DNA of 64,000 bases from Amycolatopsis acidicola (GCF_007713735.2 NZ_VMNW02000009.1:93984-157983), one strand, 5' to 3'; numbered from the stretch's first letter, positions 52,419 to 61,033 are shown. Notes: generated by a model not told the origin, from the sequence alone. Numbers and translations are program-made.

Positions 52419-53589
52419 GGTGCTCCGCCGCATCGAAGAGTCCGCGCCGAAGCTGGCGGCGCTCGCCGACGAGAACGAGAGGCTGGGCAAACTCAGCGAG
52501 GACACCGTCGCCCTGCTCCGCTCGGCCGGCGTGCTCAGGCTGCTGCAGCCCGCGAAACACGGCGGCTACGTCGCGCATCCCCGTGACTTCGCCGAGGCGG
52601 TGATGGCCGTGGCCCGCCACGACGGCGCCGCGGGCTGGGTGTGTGGCGTGACCGGCGTGCACCCGTGGGAGGTCGCGCAGATGGACCCGCGGGTGGGCGA
52701 CGAGATCTGGGGCGGGAACCCGGACACGTGGATCGCCTCGCCGTACATGCCGGGCGGGATCGCCGAACCCTCCGGCGACGGCTATGTCCTCAATGGACGG
52801 TGGCCGTTCTCCTCCGGCTCGGACCACTGCGAATGGGACTTCCTCGGCGCGCTGGCCGGGGACGGCGGGGGCAACCCGGTGAACCCGCCGGAGGTCCTGC
52901 ACGTGATCCTGCCCCGCGCGGACTACGAGCTGGTCGAGGACTCGTGGGACGTGATGGGCCTGTGCGGCACGGGCAGCAAGGACGTGGTGGTGCAGGGCGC
53001 GTTCATCCCCTCCTACCGCACGGTCGGCCAGGGCGACGTGATGGAAGGCCAGGCCGCCGAACGCAACGGCGCCACCGAAACCCTGTACAAGCTCCCGTTC
53101 AGCGCGATGTTCCCGCTCGGGATCACCGCCGCCGTGGTCGGGATCTGCGAAGGCGGGCTGGCCGCGCACGTGGCGCAGCAGCGGGACCGGGTCGCGGTCA
53201 CCGGCGTGCAGATCCGCGACGACCCGTACGTGCTGTACTCGACCGGTGAGGCCGCGGCGGAGATCGAGGCGTCGCGGATCCAGCTGATCGAGGGCATCAG
53301 CAGGCTGTACGACCTGATCGACGCCGGGAAACCGGTCGGCGTCGAGGAAAGGTCGAACGTGCGGCGCAACCAGGTGCGCTGCGCCTGGCGCGCGGTGCAC
53401 GCCCTCGACGAGATCTTCGCGCGCTCGGGCGGCAACGCGATCCGCCGCAACAACCCGCTGCAGCGGTACTGGCGGGACGCGCATGCCGGGTTGCAGCACA
53501 TGATCCACGTGCCGGGCACGGCGTACCACGGCAACGCGCTCGCGCAGATGGGGCTGGACCTGCCACCGCAGCTGGCGGTCCTGGTCTGA
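52408..53589 (+). CDS. Acyl-CoA dehydrogenase-fold flavin monooxygenase (HsaA/group D type)
   Basis: ATG 52408 with AGGAGG eight bases upstream gives 393 residues. The protein has the acyl-CoA dehydrogenase fold but lacks its TEPxxGSD loop, and shows instead the group D monooxygenase features: LRLLQPAKHGGY near 48, a GxWPFSSGSDHCEW segment near 130, and VPGTAYHGNALAQMG near the end. HsaA-type members hydroxylate phenols to catechols with reduced flavin from a separate reductase. With the next genes it forms a phenol to catechol to ring-cleavage sequence. The partner flavin reductase is not in the window. Confidence 0.87.
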   Translation: MTHEVLRRIEESAPKLAALADENERLGKLSEDTVALLRSAGVLRLLQPAKHGGYVAHPRDFAEAVMAVARHDGAAGWVCGVTGVHPWEVAQMDPRVGDEIWGGNPDTWIASPYMPGGIAEPSGDGYVLNGRWPFSSGSDHCEWDFLGALAGDGGGNPVNPPEVLHVILPRADYELVEDSWDVMGLCGTGSKDVVVQGAFIPSYRTVGQGDVMEGQAAERNGATETLYKLPFSAMFPLGITAAVVGICEGGLAAHVAQQRDRVAVTGVQIRDDPYVLYSTGEAAAEIEASRIQLIEGISRLYDLIDAGKPVGVEERSNVRRNQVRCAWRAVHALDEIFARSGGNAIRRNNPLQRYWRDAHAGLQHMIHVPGTAYHGNALAQMGLDLPPQLAVLV

Positions 53590-53638
53590 CGGGGATTTCC
53601 GGACACGTACTTCGCTGCCGGAGCAAAGGAGAGACCGG

Positions 53639-54496
53639 ATGGGCCGGGTGCAGGACAAGGTCGTCGTCATCACCGGCGCCGCCAGGGGGCAGGGCCGCGC
53701 GCACGCGGTCCGGCTCGCCGAAGAGGGCGCGGACGTCATCGCCATCGACGCCTGCGCGCGGATCGACAGCGTCGGTTACCCGCTCGCGAGCCTGGCAGAT
53801 CTGGAGGAAACCGCGCGCCAGGTGGAAAAACGGGGCCGCCGGATCGTCACGCGGACGGCCGACGTCCGGGATCGCGACGCGCTCCACGCCGCCGTCGCGG
53901 ACGGCGTGGCGGAGCTGGGCAAGCTGGACGCCGTGATCGCGCAGGCCGGGATCGCGCCGATCGACAACCCGGACGCGCAGGCCTTCCTCGACGCGGTGAC
54001 GGTCGACTTCAACGGCGTCGTGCACGCCGTCGAGGCCGCGCTGCCGCACCTGCCGGACGGCGGCTCGATCGTCGCGACCGGCTCGGCCGCGGCGCTGCTG
54101 CCGCCCTCGGGCGGGGGCAAGCCGGACAACGGGAAACTCGGGTACTCGTTCGCGAAACGTTCGGTGGCGGGGTTCGTGAACGACCTCGCGCTCGCGCTGG
54201 CACCGCGGAAGATCCGCGTCAACGCGGTGCACCCGACGAACACGAACACCCCCATGCTCAACAGCGACCCGATGTACCGGGTGTTCCGGCCGGACCTGCC
54301 GAGCCCGACCAGGGAGGACGCGCTGGGCGCGTTCACGTCGATGAGCGCGATGGACGTGCCGTACGTGGAACCGGAGGACGTCGCGGAAGCGGTGCTGTAC
54401 CTGGTGTCGGACGCGTCCCGGTTCGTCACGGGCCTGCAGCTGCGGGTCGACGCCGGCGCCATCGTCGCCCGGCGCCCGCCACAGCCGGACTTTTGA
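53639..54496 (+). CDS. Mycofactocin-type SDR oxidoreductase
   Basis: The 285-residue SDR has VVITGAARGQGRAHAVRLAEEGADVIAIDAC at the N terminus and the insert after DAC that marks mycofactocin-coupled members. Catalytic Ser (ATGSAAAL) and Tyr-x-x-x-Lys (YSFAK) are separated by a longer loop than usual. It follows the monooxygenase gene by 49 bp with GGAGAG before the start, and ends at a strong terminator. It likely oxidises an alcohol or reduces a ketone of the pathway. Confidence 0.85.
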   Translation: MGRVQDKVVVITGAARGQGRAHAVRLAEEGADVIAIDACARIDSVGYPLASLADLEETARQVEKRGRRIVTRTADVRDRDALHAAVADGVAELGKLDAVIAQAGIAPIDNPDAQAFLDAVTVDFNGVVHAVEAALPHLPDGGSIVATGSAAALLPPSGGGKPDNGKLGYSFAKRSVAGFVNDLALALAPRKIRVNAVHPTNTNTPMLNSDPMYRVFRPDLPSPTREDALGAFTSMSAMDVPYVEPEDVAEAVLYLVSDASRFVTGLQLRVDAGAIVARRPPQPDF

Positions 54497-54500
54497 CCGG

Positions 54501-54542
54501 CGCCGGGGCCGGGCGGTCCTCACGAACCGCCCGGCCCCGGCG
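54501..54542. terminator. Perfect 17-bp inverted repeat between convergent genes
   Basis: Arms 54501-54517 and 54526-54542 are exact reverse complements around an 8-nt loop, giving a very GC-rich hairpin between the SDR stop and the thiolase stop. It should act as a bidirectional terminator despite lacking a T-run. Confidence 0.8.
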
Positions 54543-54544
54543 TT

Positions 54545-55687
54545 TCAGAGCCGTTCGATGATCGTGGCGTTGGCCGTGCCGCCGCCCTCGCACATCGTCT
54601 GCAGGCCGTAGCGCAGGTTCTCCTGCCGCATCCGGGCCAGCAGCCGCGTCATCAGAATCGCGCCCGAGCCACCGAGCGGGTGGCCGACGGCGATCGCGCC
54701 GCCCAGCGGGTTGAGGCGCTCCGGGTCCGCGCCCGTTTCCGCCTGCCACGCCAGCGGGACCGGGGCGAACGCCTCGTTCACCTCGAACACGCCGATGTCC
54801 TCAATGGACAGACCGGACCTGCGCAGCACCTTCTCGGTGGCGGGGATCGGGCCCAGCAGCATCGTGATCGGGTCCGCGCCGCTGACCGCGCCCGAGTGGT
54901 AGCGGGCGATCGGCGTGAGCCCGAGTTCGCCCGCCTTCTCGCCGGTCATGATGAGCAGGGCACCCGCGCCGTCGGAGATCTGGGACGCGTTGCCGGCGTG
55001 GATGACCCCGTCCTCCTTGAACGAGGGCTTGAGCCCCGCCAGCTTGTCGGCCGTCGTGCCGCGCCGCAGGCCTTCGTCGGTGGTGAACTTGGCGCCGTCG
55101 ACCTCGACGGGCACCACGTGGTCGTCGAACGCGCCCCCGTCGATCGCCGCCGCGGCCTTTTCGTGCGAGGCGGCGGCGAACTCGTCCAGCTGCCGCCGGC
55201 TGAAGCCCCAGCGTTCGGCGATCAGCTCGGCGCCCTTGCCCTGGTTGAACGGGAACCCGTCGTAGCGGTCGAGCACCGCGGGCCCGTACGGCTGGCCGGA
55301 TTCCCGCGCGGCGCCCAGCGGGACACGGCTCATCGTCTCCACGCCGCCCGCGATCACGATGTCGTACTGCCCGGCCATGACGGCGTGCGCGGCGGAGTCC
55401 ACGGCCTGCTGGCTCGACCCGCAGGCACGGTTGATCGTCACCCCCGGCACGTGCTCCGGCCAGCCCGCGGCGAGCACGGCGAACCGGCCGATGTTGCTCG
55501 ACTGGTCCCCGATCTGGGTCACGCAGCCCCACATCACGTCGTCCACAGTGGACGGATCGACGCCGGTGCGCTCGACCAGCGCGGTCAGCACCCGCGCGGA
55601 CAGGTCGGCGGCGTGGATGCCGGACAGGGTGCCGTTCCGCTTACCGATCGGCGTGCGGACGGCGTCGACGATGACGGCGTCTCTCAT
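54545..55687 (-). CDS. Thiolase (acetyl-CoA acyltransferase)
   Basis: The 380-residue thiolase has all catalytic parts: acylated Cys89 in NRACGSSQQA, NEAFAP, GHPLGGSGA with the base His, and Cys366 in MCEGGGTANATII. It cleaves a 3-ketoacyl-CoA with CoA to release acetyl- or propionyl-CoA. ATG 55687. It is followed upstream by a crotonase gene on the same strand, 49 bp apart. Confidence 0.93.
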   Translation of the reverse strand: MRDAVIVDAVRTPIGKRNGTLSGIHAADLSARVLTALVERTGVDPSTVDDVMWGCVTQIGDQSSNIGRFAVLAAGWPEHVPGVTINRACGSSQQAVDSAAHAVMAGQYDIVIAGGVETMSRVPLGAARESGQPYGPAVLDRYDGFPFNQGKGAELIAERWGFSRRQLDEFAAASHEKAAAAIDGGAFDDHVVPVEVDGAKFTTDEGLRRGTTADKLAGLKPSFKEDGVIHAGNASQISDGAGALLIMTGEKAGELGLTPIARYHSGAVSGADPITMLLGPIPATEKVLRRSGLSIEDIGVFEVNEAFAPVPLAWQAETGADPERLNPLGGAIAVGHPLGGSGAILMTRLLARMRQENLRYGLQTMCEGGGTANATIIERL

Positions 55688-55736
55688 GGGGGGTCCTCTC
55701 CCTCGGCGTTCCCGGTCATTCCTGCCACTGTTCCCC

Positions 55737-56504
55737 TCAGCGCCCTTTCCAGACCGGGGGACGCTTCTCCTTGAACGCGGCCGCGCCCTCGCGGGCGTCC
55801 TCGGACGTGAACACGGGCGCGGCGATCTCGGCCTGCTTCGCCCAGGCCTCTTCGAGCGGCACCCAGTCCGGGCTGGAGCGGGCGATCTCCTTCGTGGCCG
55901 CGACCGCGAGCGGGCCGTTCGCCGCGATCACCTCGGCCAGCGCCACCGCGCCGTCCAGCGCGCCGCCTTCGTCGGTGAGCCGGTTGACCAGCCCGACTTC
56001 GGCGGCCCGCTCGGCGCTGATGGGTTCGCCGGTCAGCAGCATTTCCAGGGCGATGGCCTGCGGAAGCCGCCGGGGCAGCAGCAAAGCCGCGCCGGCGCGG
56101 GCGACGAGGGAGCGCTTCACCTCGGGCACGCCGAACTTCGCCGTGCGCGCCGCGACCACCAGGTCACAGGCCAGCAGCAGCTCGAACCCACCCGCCAGCG
56201 CCCAGCCCTCGGCCGCGCCGATCAGCGGTTTCCGGGGCGGCGTTTCGGTGATCCCGCACAGGCCACGCCCCTTGATCGACGGGCTTTCCCCGGCCAGGAA
56301 CGCTTTCAGGTCCATGCCCGCGGAGAAGGTCCCGCCCGCGCCCGTGAGCACCGCCGCCCGCAGCTCGTCCGATGCGTCGAGCTCGTCGACGGCCGCGGCG
56401 ACTTGAGCCGCCACCGCCGCGTTGAGCGCGTTCTTCGCCGACGGCCGGTTGATCGTGATGACCTGCACCGACCCGCGACGTTCGACGAGGACCTCGTCCG
56501 TCAC
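55737..56504 (-). CDS. Enoyl-CoA hydratase/isomerase (crotonase family)
   Basis: The 255-residue protein has AGGTFSAGMDLKAF near 60, the oxyanion-hole region GAAEGWALAGGFELLLACDLVVAA near 100, and FGVPEVKRSL near 124 with a conserved Glu. GTG 56504 has GAGGAGG upstream. Together with the thiolase gene it forms a beta-oxidation pair. Hydratase, isomerase and ring hydrolase functions cannot be told apart from sequence alone. Confidence 0.88.
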   Translation of the reverse strand: MTDEVLVERRGSVQVITINRPSAKNALNAAVAAQVAAAVDELDASDELRAAVLTGAGGTFSAGMDLKAFLAGESPSIKGRGLCGITETPPRKPLIGAAEGWALAGGFELLLACDLVVAARTAKFGVPEVKRSLVARAGAALLLPRRLPQAIALEMLLTGEPISAERAAEVGLVNRLTDEGGALDGAVALAEVIAANGPLAVAATKEIARSSPDWVPLEEAWAKQAEIAAPVFTSEDAREGAAAFKEKRPPVWKGR

Positions 56505-56529
56505 CTTGTTCCTCCTCCGCGATCTTGTT

Positions 56530-56545
56530 ATTGCGTATACTAATT
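56530..56545. promoter_or_regulatory. Candidate operator (GTATACT) between crotonase and SDR genes
   Basis: The GTATAC core at 56535-56540 matches the shared motif's centre; flanks agree weakly. It lies 26 bp before the minus-strand crotonase start and about 90 bp before the SDR. Confidence 0.45.
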
Positions 56546-56631
56546 AACCGGGCGCCCCGAAGCGAGAGGCCGACGGCCATTCGCGCGGGGCCACCGCGGC
56601 AACGTGCAATCCCCCGCCTCGAAGGAGCGGC

Positions 56632-57405
56632 ATGCGGATCGACGACGGTTCCTCGGCAGTGGTCACCGGCGGCGCTTCCGGGCTCGGGCTCGCCACCGCC
56701 CGCCGGATCGCCGAGCGGGGCGGCACGGTCGTCCTCGCGGATATTTCCGAGGATCAGGGGGCGAAAGCCGTCGCCGAACTGGGCGAGGCCGCGCGCTTCG
56801 TCCCGGCGGACGTCACCGACGAGGACCAGGTCAAGGCCGCGCTCGAAATCGCGCAGGAGCTGGGCCCGCTGCGGTTCGTCGTGCACTGCGCGGGCCGCGG
56901 CGGTGACCGTACGCGGATCATCGCGAAAGACCGCACGCCCGGCGAACTGGACAAGTTCGCCGAAGTCGTGCGGGTCAACCTGATCGGCACCTACAACGTG
57001 CTGCGCCTGGCCGCTTCGGTCATTTCGGGCAACGAGCCCGTCGACGAGGGCGACCGCGGCGCGATCGTGCTCACCGCGTCCGTGGCCGCGTTCGACGGGC
57101 AGATCGGGCAGACCTCCTACACGGCCTCGAAAGCCGGGGTGCACGGCATCACGCTGGTGGCGGCGCGGGACCTGGCGAGTTGGCAGATCCGGGTGAACAC
57201 GATCGCCCCGGGCATCATGGACACGCCGATGCTCGGCAGGCTGCGCGAGGACATCCGCGACGGGCTCGCCGCGTCCGTACCGCACCCGAAACGCCTCGGC
57301 GCTCCGGACGACTACGCCCGCCTCGCCGTGGAAATGCTGGAAAACCCGTATCTCAACGGCCAAACCATCCGCCTCGACGGCGCGATTCGGATGGCGCCGC
57401 GCTGA
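56632..57405 (+). CDS. Type II 3-hydroxyacyl-CoA dehydrogenase-like SDR
   Basis: The 257-residue SDR has VVTGGASGLGLATARR at the N terminus, HCAGRGG in place of NAG, catalytic Ser (TASVAAF) and Tyr-Thr-Ala-Ser-Lys, and the C-terminal PKRLGAPDDYARLAVEMLENP with LNGQTIRLDGAIRMAPR that is typical of HSD17B10-type enzymes. These oxidise 3-hydroxyacyl-CoA or hydroxysteroid substrates with NAD. ATG 56632 has GAAGGAG upstream. It fits the step between the crotonase and the thiolase encoded divergently. Confidence 0.88.
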   Translation: MRIDDGSSAVVTGGASGLGLATARRIAERGGTVVLADISEDQGAKAVAELGEAARFVPADVTDEDQVKAALEIAQELGPLRFVVHCAGRGGDRTRIIAKDRTPGELDKFAEVVRVNLIGTYNVLRLAASVISGNEPVDEGDRGAIVLTASVAAFDGQIGQTSYTASKAGVHGITLVAARDLASWQIRVNTIAPGIMDTPMLGRLREDIRDGLAASVPHPKRLGAPDDYARLAVEMLENPYLNGQTIRLDGAIRMAPR

Positions 57406-57469
57406 CCCTCGGGCGCCGGGCGCCGCGGGGGCGGCTCGCACCGCGACGGCGCGCACTGCGACCCGCCGC

Positions 57470-57530
57470 CATGAACCTCGCGCGCACCCCGAGGCGGCTC
57501 ACCTTGTGCGGCGGAAGGTTCGCGGCACCT
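57470..57530 (-). pseudogene. Fossil of an acyl-CoA ligase 3' end
   Basis: On the minus strand the segment encodes HKVSRLGVRARF, close to the end of the intact ligase (MKVSRPEVRALF). The flanking bases GGCGGCTCACCTT and CATGAACCTC also occur in both places. The rest of the 57406-57605 gap holds no gene. It looks like a short duplication or leftover of a second ligase copy. Confidence 0.4.
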
Positions 57531-57605
57531 CGTTCGAACGCCACCACGCCCCCGCATGCGTCCGCGCGCATCGGACCATGCCCGTCGCCCGCTTCCCCAT
57601 GAACC

Positions 57606-59144
57606 TCACTCCCCCACGGCAGGCGCCTCGAACAGTGCGCGGACCTCGGGGCGGCTCACCTTCATCGACGGGGTGCGGGGCAGCTCGTCGACGATCCTGA
57701 TCTCCGTCGGCAGGTGGTAGCGGGCCAGCCGCTGCGCCAGCCACGCTCGCAGCTCGCCACCGGCCGGGCGGGCGCCGTCCCGCAGCGTCACCGCGACGAC
57801 CGGCACTTCGCCGAGCCGCGCGTCGGGAATTCCCACCGCGGCGGCGTCCTGCACCACCGGATGCGTGCGCAGCGCGTCTTCGAGCACGCTCGGCACGATC
57901 TTGAACCCGCCCCGGTTGATCGCGTCGTCCGCACGCCCGTGGATGAACAGAAAACCGTCCGCGTCCAGGCTCGCGAGATCCGTGGTGCGCACCCAGCCAC
58001 CGTTGCCGGGCAGCTGCGCGCCCTTCGCTTCGAGCGCGCCGACGCCGCCTGCCGGCACCGGCTCGCCGGTTTCCCCGTCCACGATCCGTAGCTCGATCCC
58101 GGAGAACGGCCTGCCGACGCTCCCCCGCTTCGCCTCCCACCATTCGCGGTACAGCGCGAGATCCCAGCCCGCGATGGCCCCGGCGAACTCCGTCGCGCCG
58201 TACACCGACAACACGGGCACGCCGAACCGCGCCGTGAACCGGTCCGCGTCTTCAGGCGCCAGCGGGGCCGTGCCCGAAGAAACCTGCTCCACGCCTTCGA
58301 ACGTGTCGGCGGGCAGGTCCGAGTGCAGCACCATCCGCAGTGCCGCCGGTGCCAGCCGGACGCGCCGTGGCCGGGTGCGGCGTACCAGCTCGGCCCAGCG
58401 GTGCACGTCGAACTGTTCCAGCAGCGCGGTTTGCAGGCCCGCGGCGACGTTGGCGACCGCGAAGTACAGCCCGCCGATGTGCACCAGCGACGTCCAGAGG
58501 ATCGACGGATGCCGCCGCAGCCGCACTTCCGTGGACGAGACCGGCGTGCCCGAGGCTTCGAACGCGGCGGTGAGCTTGCGGTAGGTCAGGGCGACGCGCT
58601 TGGGCCGCCCGGTCGTCCCGCTGGTCTGCATCAGGACCGCGATATCGCTGCGGTCGGCGGGAAAGGGTGCGATCGGCCATGCCGCGGCGCGTGGGAGTAA
58701 CGGCACGTCGTCCTCGCCGGTCTCGAGCGGGATCGCGCCCAGTTCCGCGGCGGCCTCCGCGACTCCGGGGCGGGCCCAGTCCCCGGCGGAGGCCACGAGG
58801 ATCTGCGGCGCCGTCGCCGTGATGTCCTCGGCCAGGGCCAGGTCACCGTGAAAAGGGCTCAGCGTCACCACCTCCCGCCCGGTGGCGATCACGGCGACCA
58901 GCGCGGCCAGGTGACCGGGCCGGTTGCGCAGGACGATGCCGACCCGGTGCGCGCCGGGGGCGCCGGCGTCGGTGAGCAGCCGGTCGACCTCGTCCACCGC
59001 GCTGCCGAGGAAAGCCCACGGGTAGCCGCGGTCCTCGAACGTCAGGGCGATCGCCTCCGGGTCGGCCGCGAGCACCCGCCGCAGCCGGGCCGGGAGGGGG
59101 CGTTGATCTGGGATCGACACGGCCTCAGTCCTTCGGTCGAGCAT
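57606..59144 (-). CDS. Acyl-CoA synthetase / AMP-dependent acid-CoA ligase
   Basis: ATG 59144 gives 512 residues. ANL-family motifs: the P-loop QTSGTTGRPKRVALT (about 173-187), YGATE, the hinge region GRADDAINRGGFKI, and the catalytic Lys495 in TPSMKVSR. The N-terminal domain is compact. It activates a carboxylic acid to its CoA ester, consistent with entry into the surrounding beta-oxidation genes. It is divergent from a crotonase, with two candidate operators between them. Confidence 0.9.
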   Translation of the reverse strand: MLDRRTEAVSIPDQRPLPARLRRVLAADPEAIALTFEDRGYPWAFLGSAVDEVDRLLTDAGAPGAHRVGIVLRNRPGHLAALVAVIATGREVVTLSPFHGDLALAEDITATAPQILVASAGDWARPGVAEAAAELGAIPLETGEDDVPLLPRAAAWPIAPFPADRSDIAVLMQTSGTTGRPKRVALTYRKLTAAFEASGTPVSSTEVRLRRHPSILWTSLVHIGGLYFAVANVAAGLQTALLEQFDVHRWAELVRRTRPRRVRLAPAALRMVLHSDLPADTFEGVEQVSSGTAPLAPEDADRFTARFGVPVLSVYGATEFAGAIAGWDLALYREWWEAKRGSVGRPFSGIELRIVDGETGEPVPAGGVGALEAKGAQLPGNGGWVRTTDLASLDADGFLFIHGRADDAINRGGFKIVPSVLEDALRTHPVVQDAAAVGIPDARLGEVPVVAVTLRDGARPAGGELRAWLAQRLARYHLPTEIRIVDELPRTPSMKVSRPEVRALFEAPAVGE

Positions 59145-59155
59145 GGGCTTCCCGG

Positions 59156-59200
59156 GAAGAGTGTACTGTATTTCTGCCCGCGAAATTCGTTGTACTCTCA
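59156..59200. promoter_or_regulatory. Candidate operators between ligase and crotonase genes
   Basis: GAAGAGTGTACTGTAT (59156-59171) is a good match to the shared motif. A second, weaker copy with GTTGTACTCT lies at 59189-59198. Both sit in the 82-bp gap between divergent starts. Confidence 0.55.
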
Positions 59201-59226
59201 TCCGGCGCCGACAGAAGGGCCCCGCC

Positions 59227-60006
59227 ATGCGATCGGAGTTCGAGACCGTCCTCTTCGACCTCACCGAGCACATCGCGACGATCACCCTGAACCGCCCCGA
59301 GGCGATGAACGGCTTCAACCAGCGGATGCTGGACGAGTTCGCCGGAATCTGGCGTCTGGTCAAGGAAGACGACGACGTGCACGTGATCGTCCTGCGCGGC
59401 GCTGGCGAGCGCGCGTTCTGCACCGGGATGGACGTCAAACAGAGAATCGAGCGCCACCCCAACGTCTGGAGCCAGGCCGATCCCGGCGAATTCCTCTCTC
59501 CCAAGCTCAACCAGGTGTGGAAACCGCTGGTGTGCGCGGTGCACGGGATGACGGCCGGCGGCGCGTTCTACTGGCTCAACGAAGCCGACATCGTGATCTG
59601 CTCCGAGGACGCGACCTTCTTCGACCCGCACGTCAGCTACGGGCTCACCGCGGCGCTGGAACCGATCGGGCTGGCGCGCCGGATCCCGCTCGGCGAAACG
59701 CTGCGCATCGCGCTGCTCGGGCTCGACGAACGCGTGTCGGCCGAGCGCGCGATGCAGATCGGGCTGGTCAGCGAAGTGCTGCCGGACGGCAAGCTCTGGG
59801 CGAGGGCAGCCGAAATCGCGGCGATCATCGCGGCCAAACCGCCCGCCGCGATCCAGGGCACCGTGCGGGCGATCTGGGAGTCGCTGGACTCCACGCGCAC
59901 GCAGGCGTTGCGCACCGGGCTGTCGTACACGCAGCTCGGCAACCCCATCGGCAAGGCACAGGTGGACCGCTCCAAGGTCGCCCGCGGGAAGTGGACGCTG
60001 CGCTGA
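59227..60006 (+). CDS. Enoyl-CoA hydratase/isomerase (crotonase family)
   Basis: The 259-residue protein has GAGERAFCTGMDVKQRI near 58, VHGMTAGGAFYWLNEADIVICSE near 103 and FFDPHVSYGLTAALEP near 130. The position of the usual catalytic Glu of hydratases differs (His-Val-Ser-Tyr), so isomerase, hydrolase or ring-opening activity is as likely as simple hydration. ATG 59227 follows AGAAGGG. It is probably co-regulated with the divergent ligase. Confidence 0.85.
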   Translation: MRSEFETVLFDLTEHIATITLNRPEAMNGFNQRMLDEFAGIWRLVKEDDDVHVIVLRGAGERAFCTGMDVKQRIERHPNVWSQADPGEFLSPKLNQVWKPLVCAVHGMTAGGAFYWLNEADIVICSEDATFFDPHVSYGLTAALEPIGLARRIPLGETLRIALLGLDERVSAERAMQIGLVSEVLPDGKLWARAAEIAAIIAAKPPAAIQGTVRAIWESLDSTRTQALRTGLSYTQLGNPIGKAQVDRSKVARGKWTLR

Positions 60007-60026
60007 AACTGCCGTACCTTCCCTTA

Positions 60027-60042
60027 GAAGAGTGCCCTCTTT
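60027..60042. promoter_or_regulatory. Candidate operator upstream of LLM oxidoreductase
   Basis: GAAGAGTGCCCTCTTT keeps both arms of the shared motif (AAGAG and CTCTTT), but its centre is changed. It lies 17 bp before the GTG start, so a bound protein would block the promoter or ribosome site. Confidence 0.45.
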
Positions 60043-60058
60043 CCCGGGGAGGTTTCCG

Positions 60059-61033
60059 GTGCGGTTCGGTATGCCCTGGCCTGGTCCCGGGGTCGCCCGC
60101 GAAGCCGAGCAGGCCGGTGCCGCCGCCTTCTGCACGGGAGATTTCGCCGACCACGACCCGTACACGACGCTCGTCGAAATGGTCGCCAACACCGAGAGAG
60201 CCTTACTGGGCCCCGCGATCGCCTATGCCTTCAGCCGCACGCCCTACGCCCACGCGACGGCGATGCGCCAGCTGCACGCGAAAGCGCCGGGCCGGCTCTT
60301 CCTCGGGCTGGGCAGCGGGGCGTTCCGCGTCAACCGGGACTGGTTCGGGGTGCCCGCGGACCGGCCGGTGGCGCGGATCGCCGAGACCGTGGACGTCGTC
60401 CGCGCCTGGCTGCGGGCGGAAAACGGCGAGAAAGTCCAGTACTCGGGCGAGTTCTACTCGGCCGACGCCGACGTCCGTGCCCCCGTACTGGGCAGGCTCG
60501 ACATCCCCGTGCTGCTCGCGGCGTTCAACCGGCGGATGGCCGCCACCGCCGGCCGGGTCGCCGACGGCGTGATCGGGCACGGGCTGTTCACCGCGTCCTG
60601 GTGGCGCGACGTCGTCCGGCCCGCGGCGGGAGATGAGGGTACTGAACACGGCTGGGTGATCACGGCCGTCGACGACGCCGCGCCCGAGCGCGCGATCAGG
60701 GACGCCCGGCGGATGATCGCCTTCTACCTCACCGTGAAGACCTATGACCCGTACGTGGCGCACCACGGCTGGGAGGGCCCGGTCGAGCGGCTGCGCGCGG
60801 CGTTCCGCGCCGGGGACACCGACGCGATGGCCGACGCGGTCACGGACGAGATGCTCGCCGACATCGCCGTCTGCGGCAGGACAACCGACGCGAAAGCGGC
60901 GCTCGCCCGTCGCGCCGGATCGCTCCCCCGCGACGTCGCCTACTTCGCGCCGCCGAGCTTCCTGGTGAGCGCGAGACGCCGCGCCGCCTACGCACGGGCG
61001 AGCCTCGCCCTGATCGAGAGGGAGTCTCAATGA
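60059..61033 (+). CDS. LLM-class (probable F420-dependent) oxidoreductase
   Basis: GTG 60059 with GGGGAGG gives 324 residues of a luciferase-like TIM barrel: FGMPWPGPGVA at the N terminus, REAEQAGAAAFCTGDF near 13, RTPYAHATAMRQLHAKAPGRLFLGLGSG near 55, and RRMAATAGRVADGVIGHGLF near 160. Close family members in actinobacteria use cofactor F420; FMN use is possible. The substrate is unknown. Its TGA at 61031-61033 is part of an ATGA at the border of the IS element, suggesting it once overlapped the aldehyde dehydrogenase start. Confidence 0.86.
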   Translation: MRFGMPWPGPGVAREAEQAGAAAFCTGDFADHDPYTTLVEMVANTERALLGPAIAYAFSRTPYAHATAMRQLHAKAPGRLFLGLGSGAFRVNRDWFGVPADRPVARIAETVDVVRAWLRAENGEKVQYSGEFYSADADVRAPVLGRLDIPVLLAAFNRRMAATAGRVADGVIGHGLFTASWWRDVVRPAAGDEGTEHGWVITAVDDAAPERAIRDARRMIAFYLTVKTYDPYVAHHGWEGPVERLRAAFRAGDTDAMADAVTDEMLADIAVCGRTTDAKAALARRAGSLPRDVAYFAPPSFLVSARRRAAYARASLALIERESQ

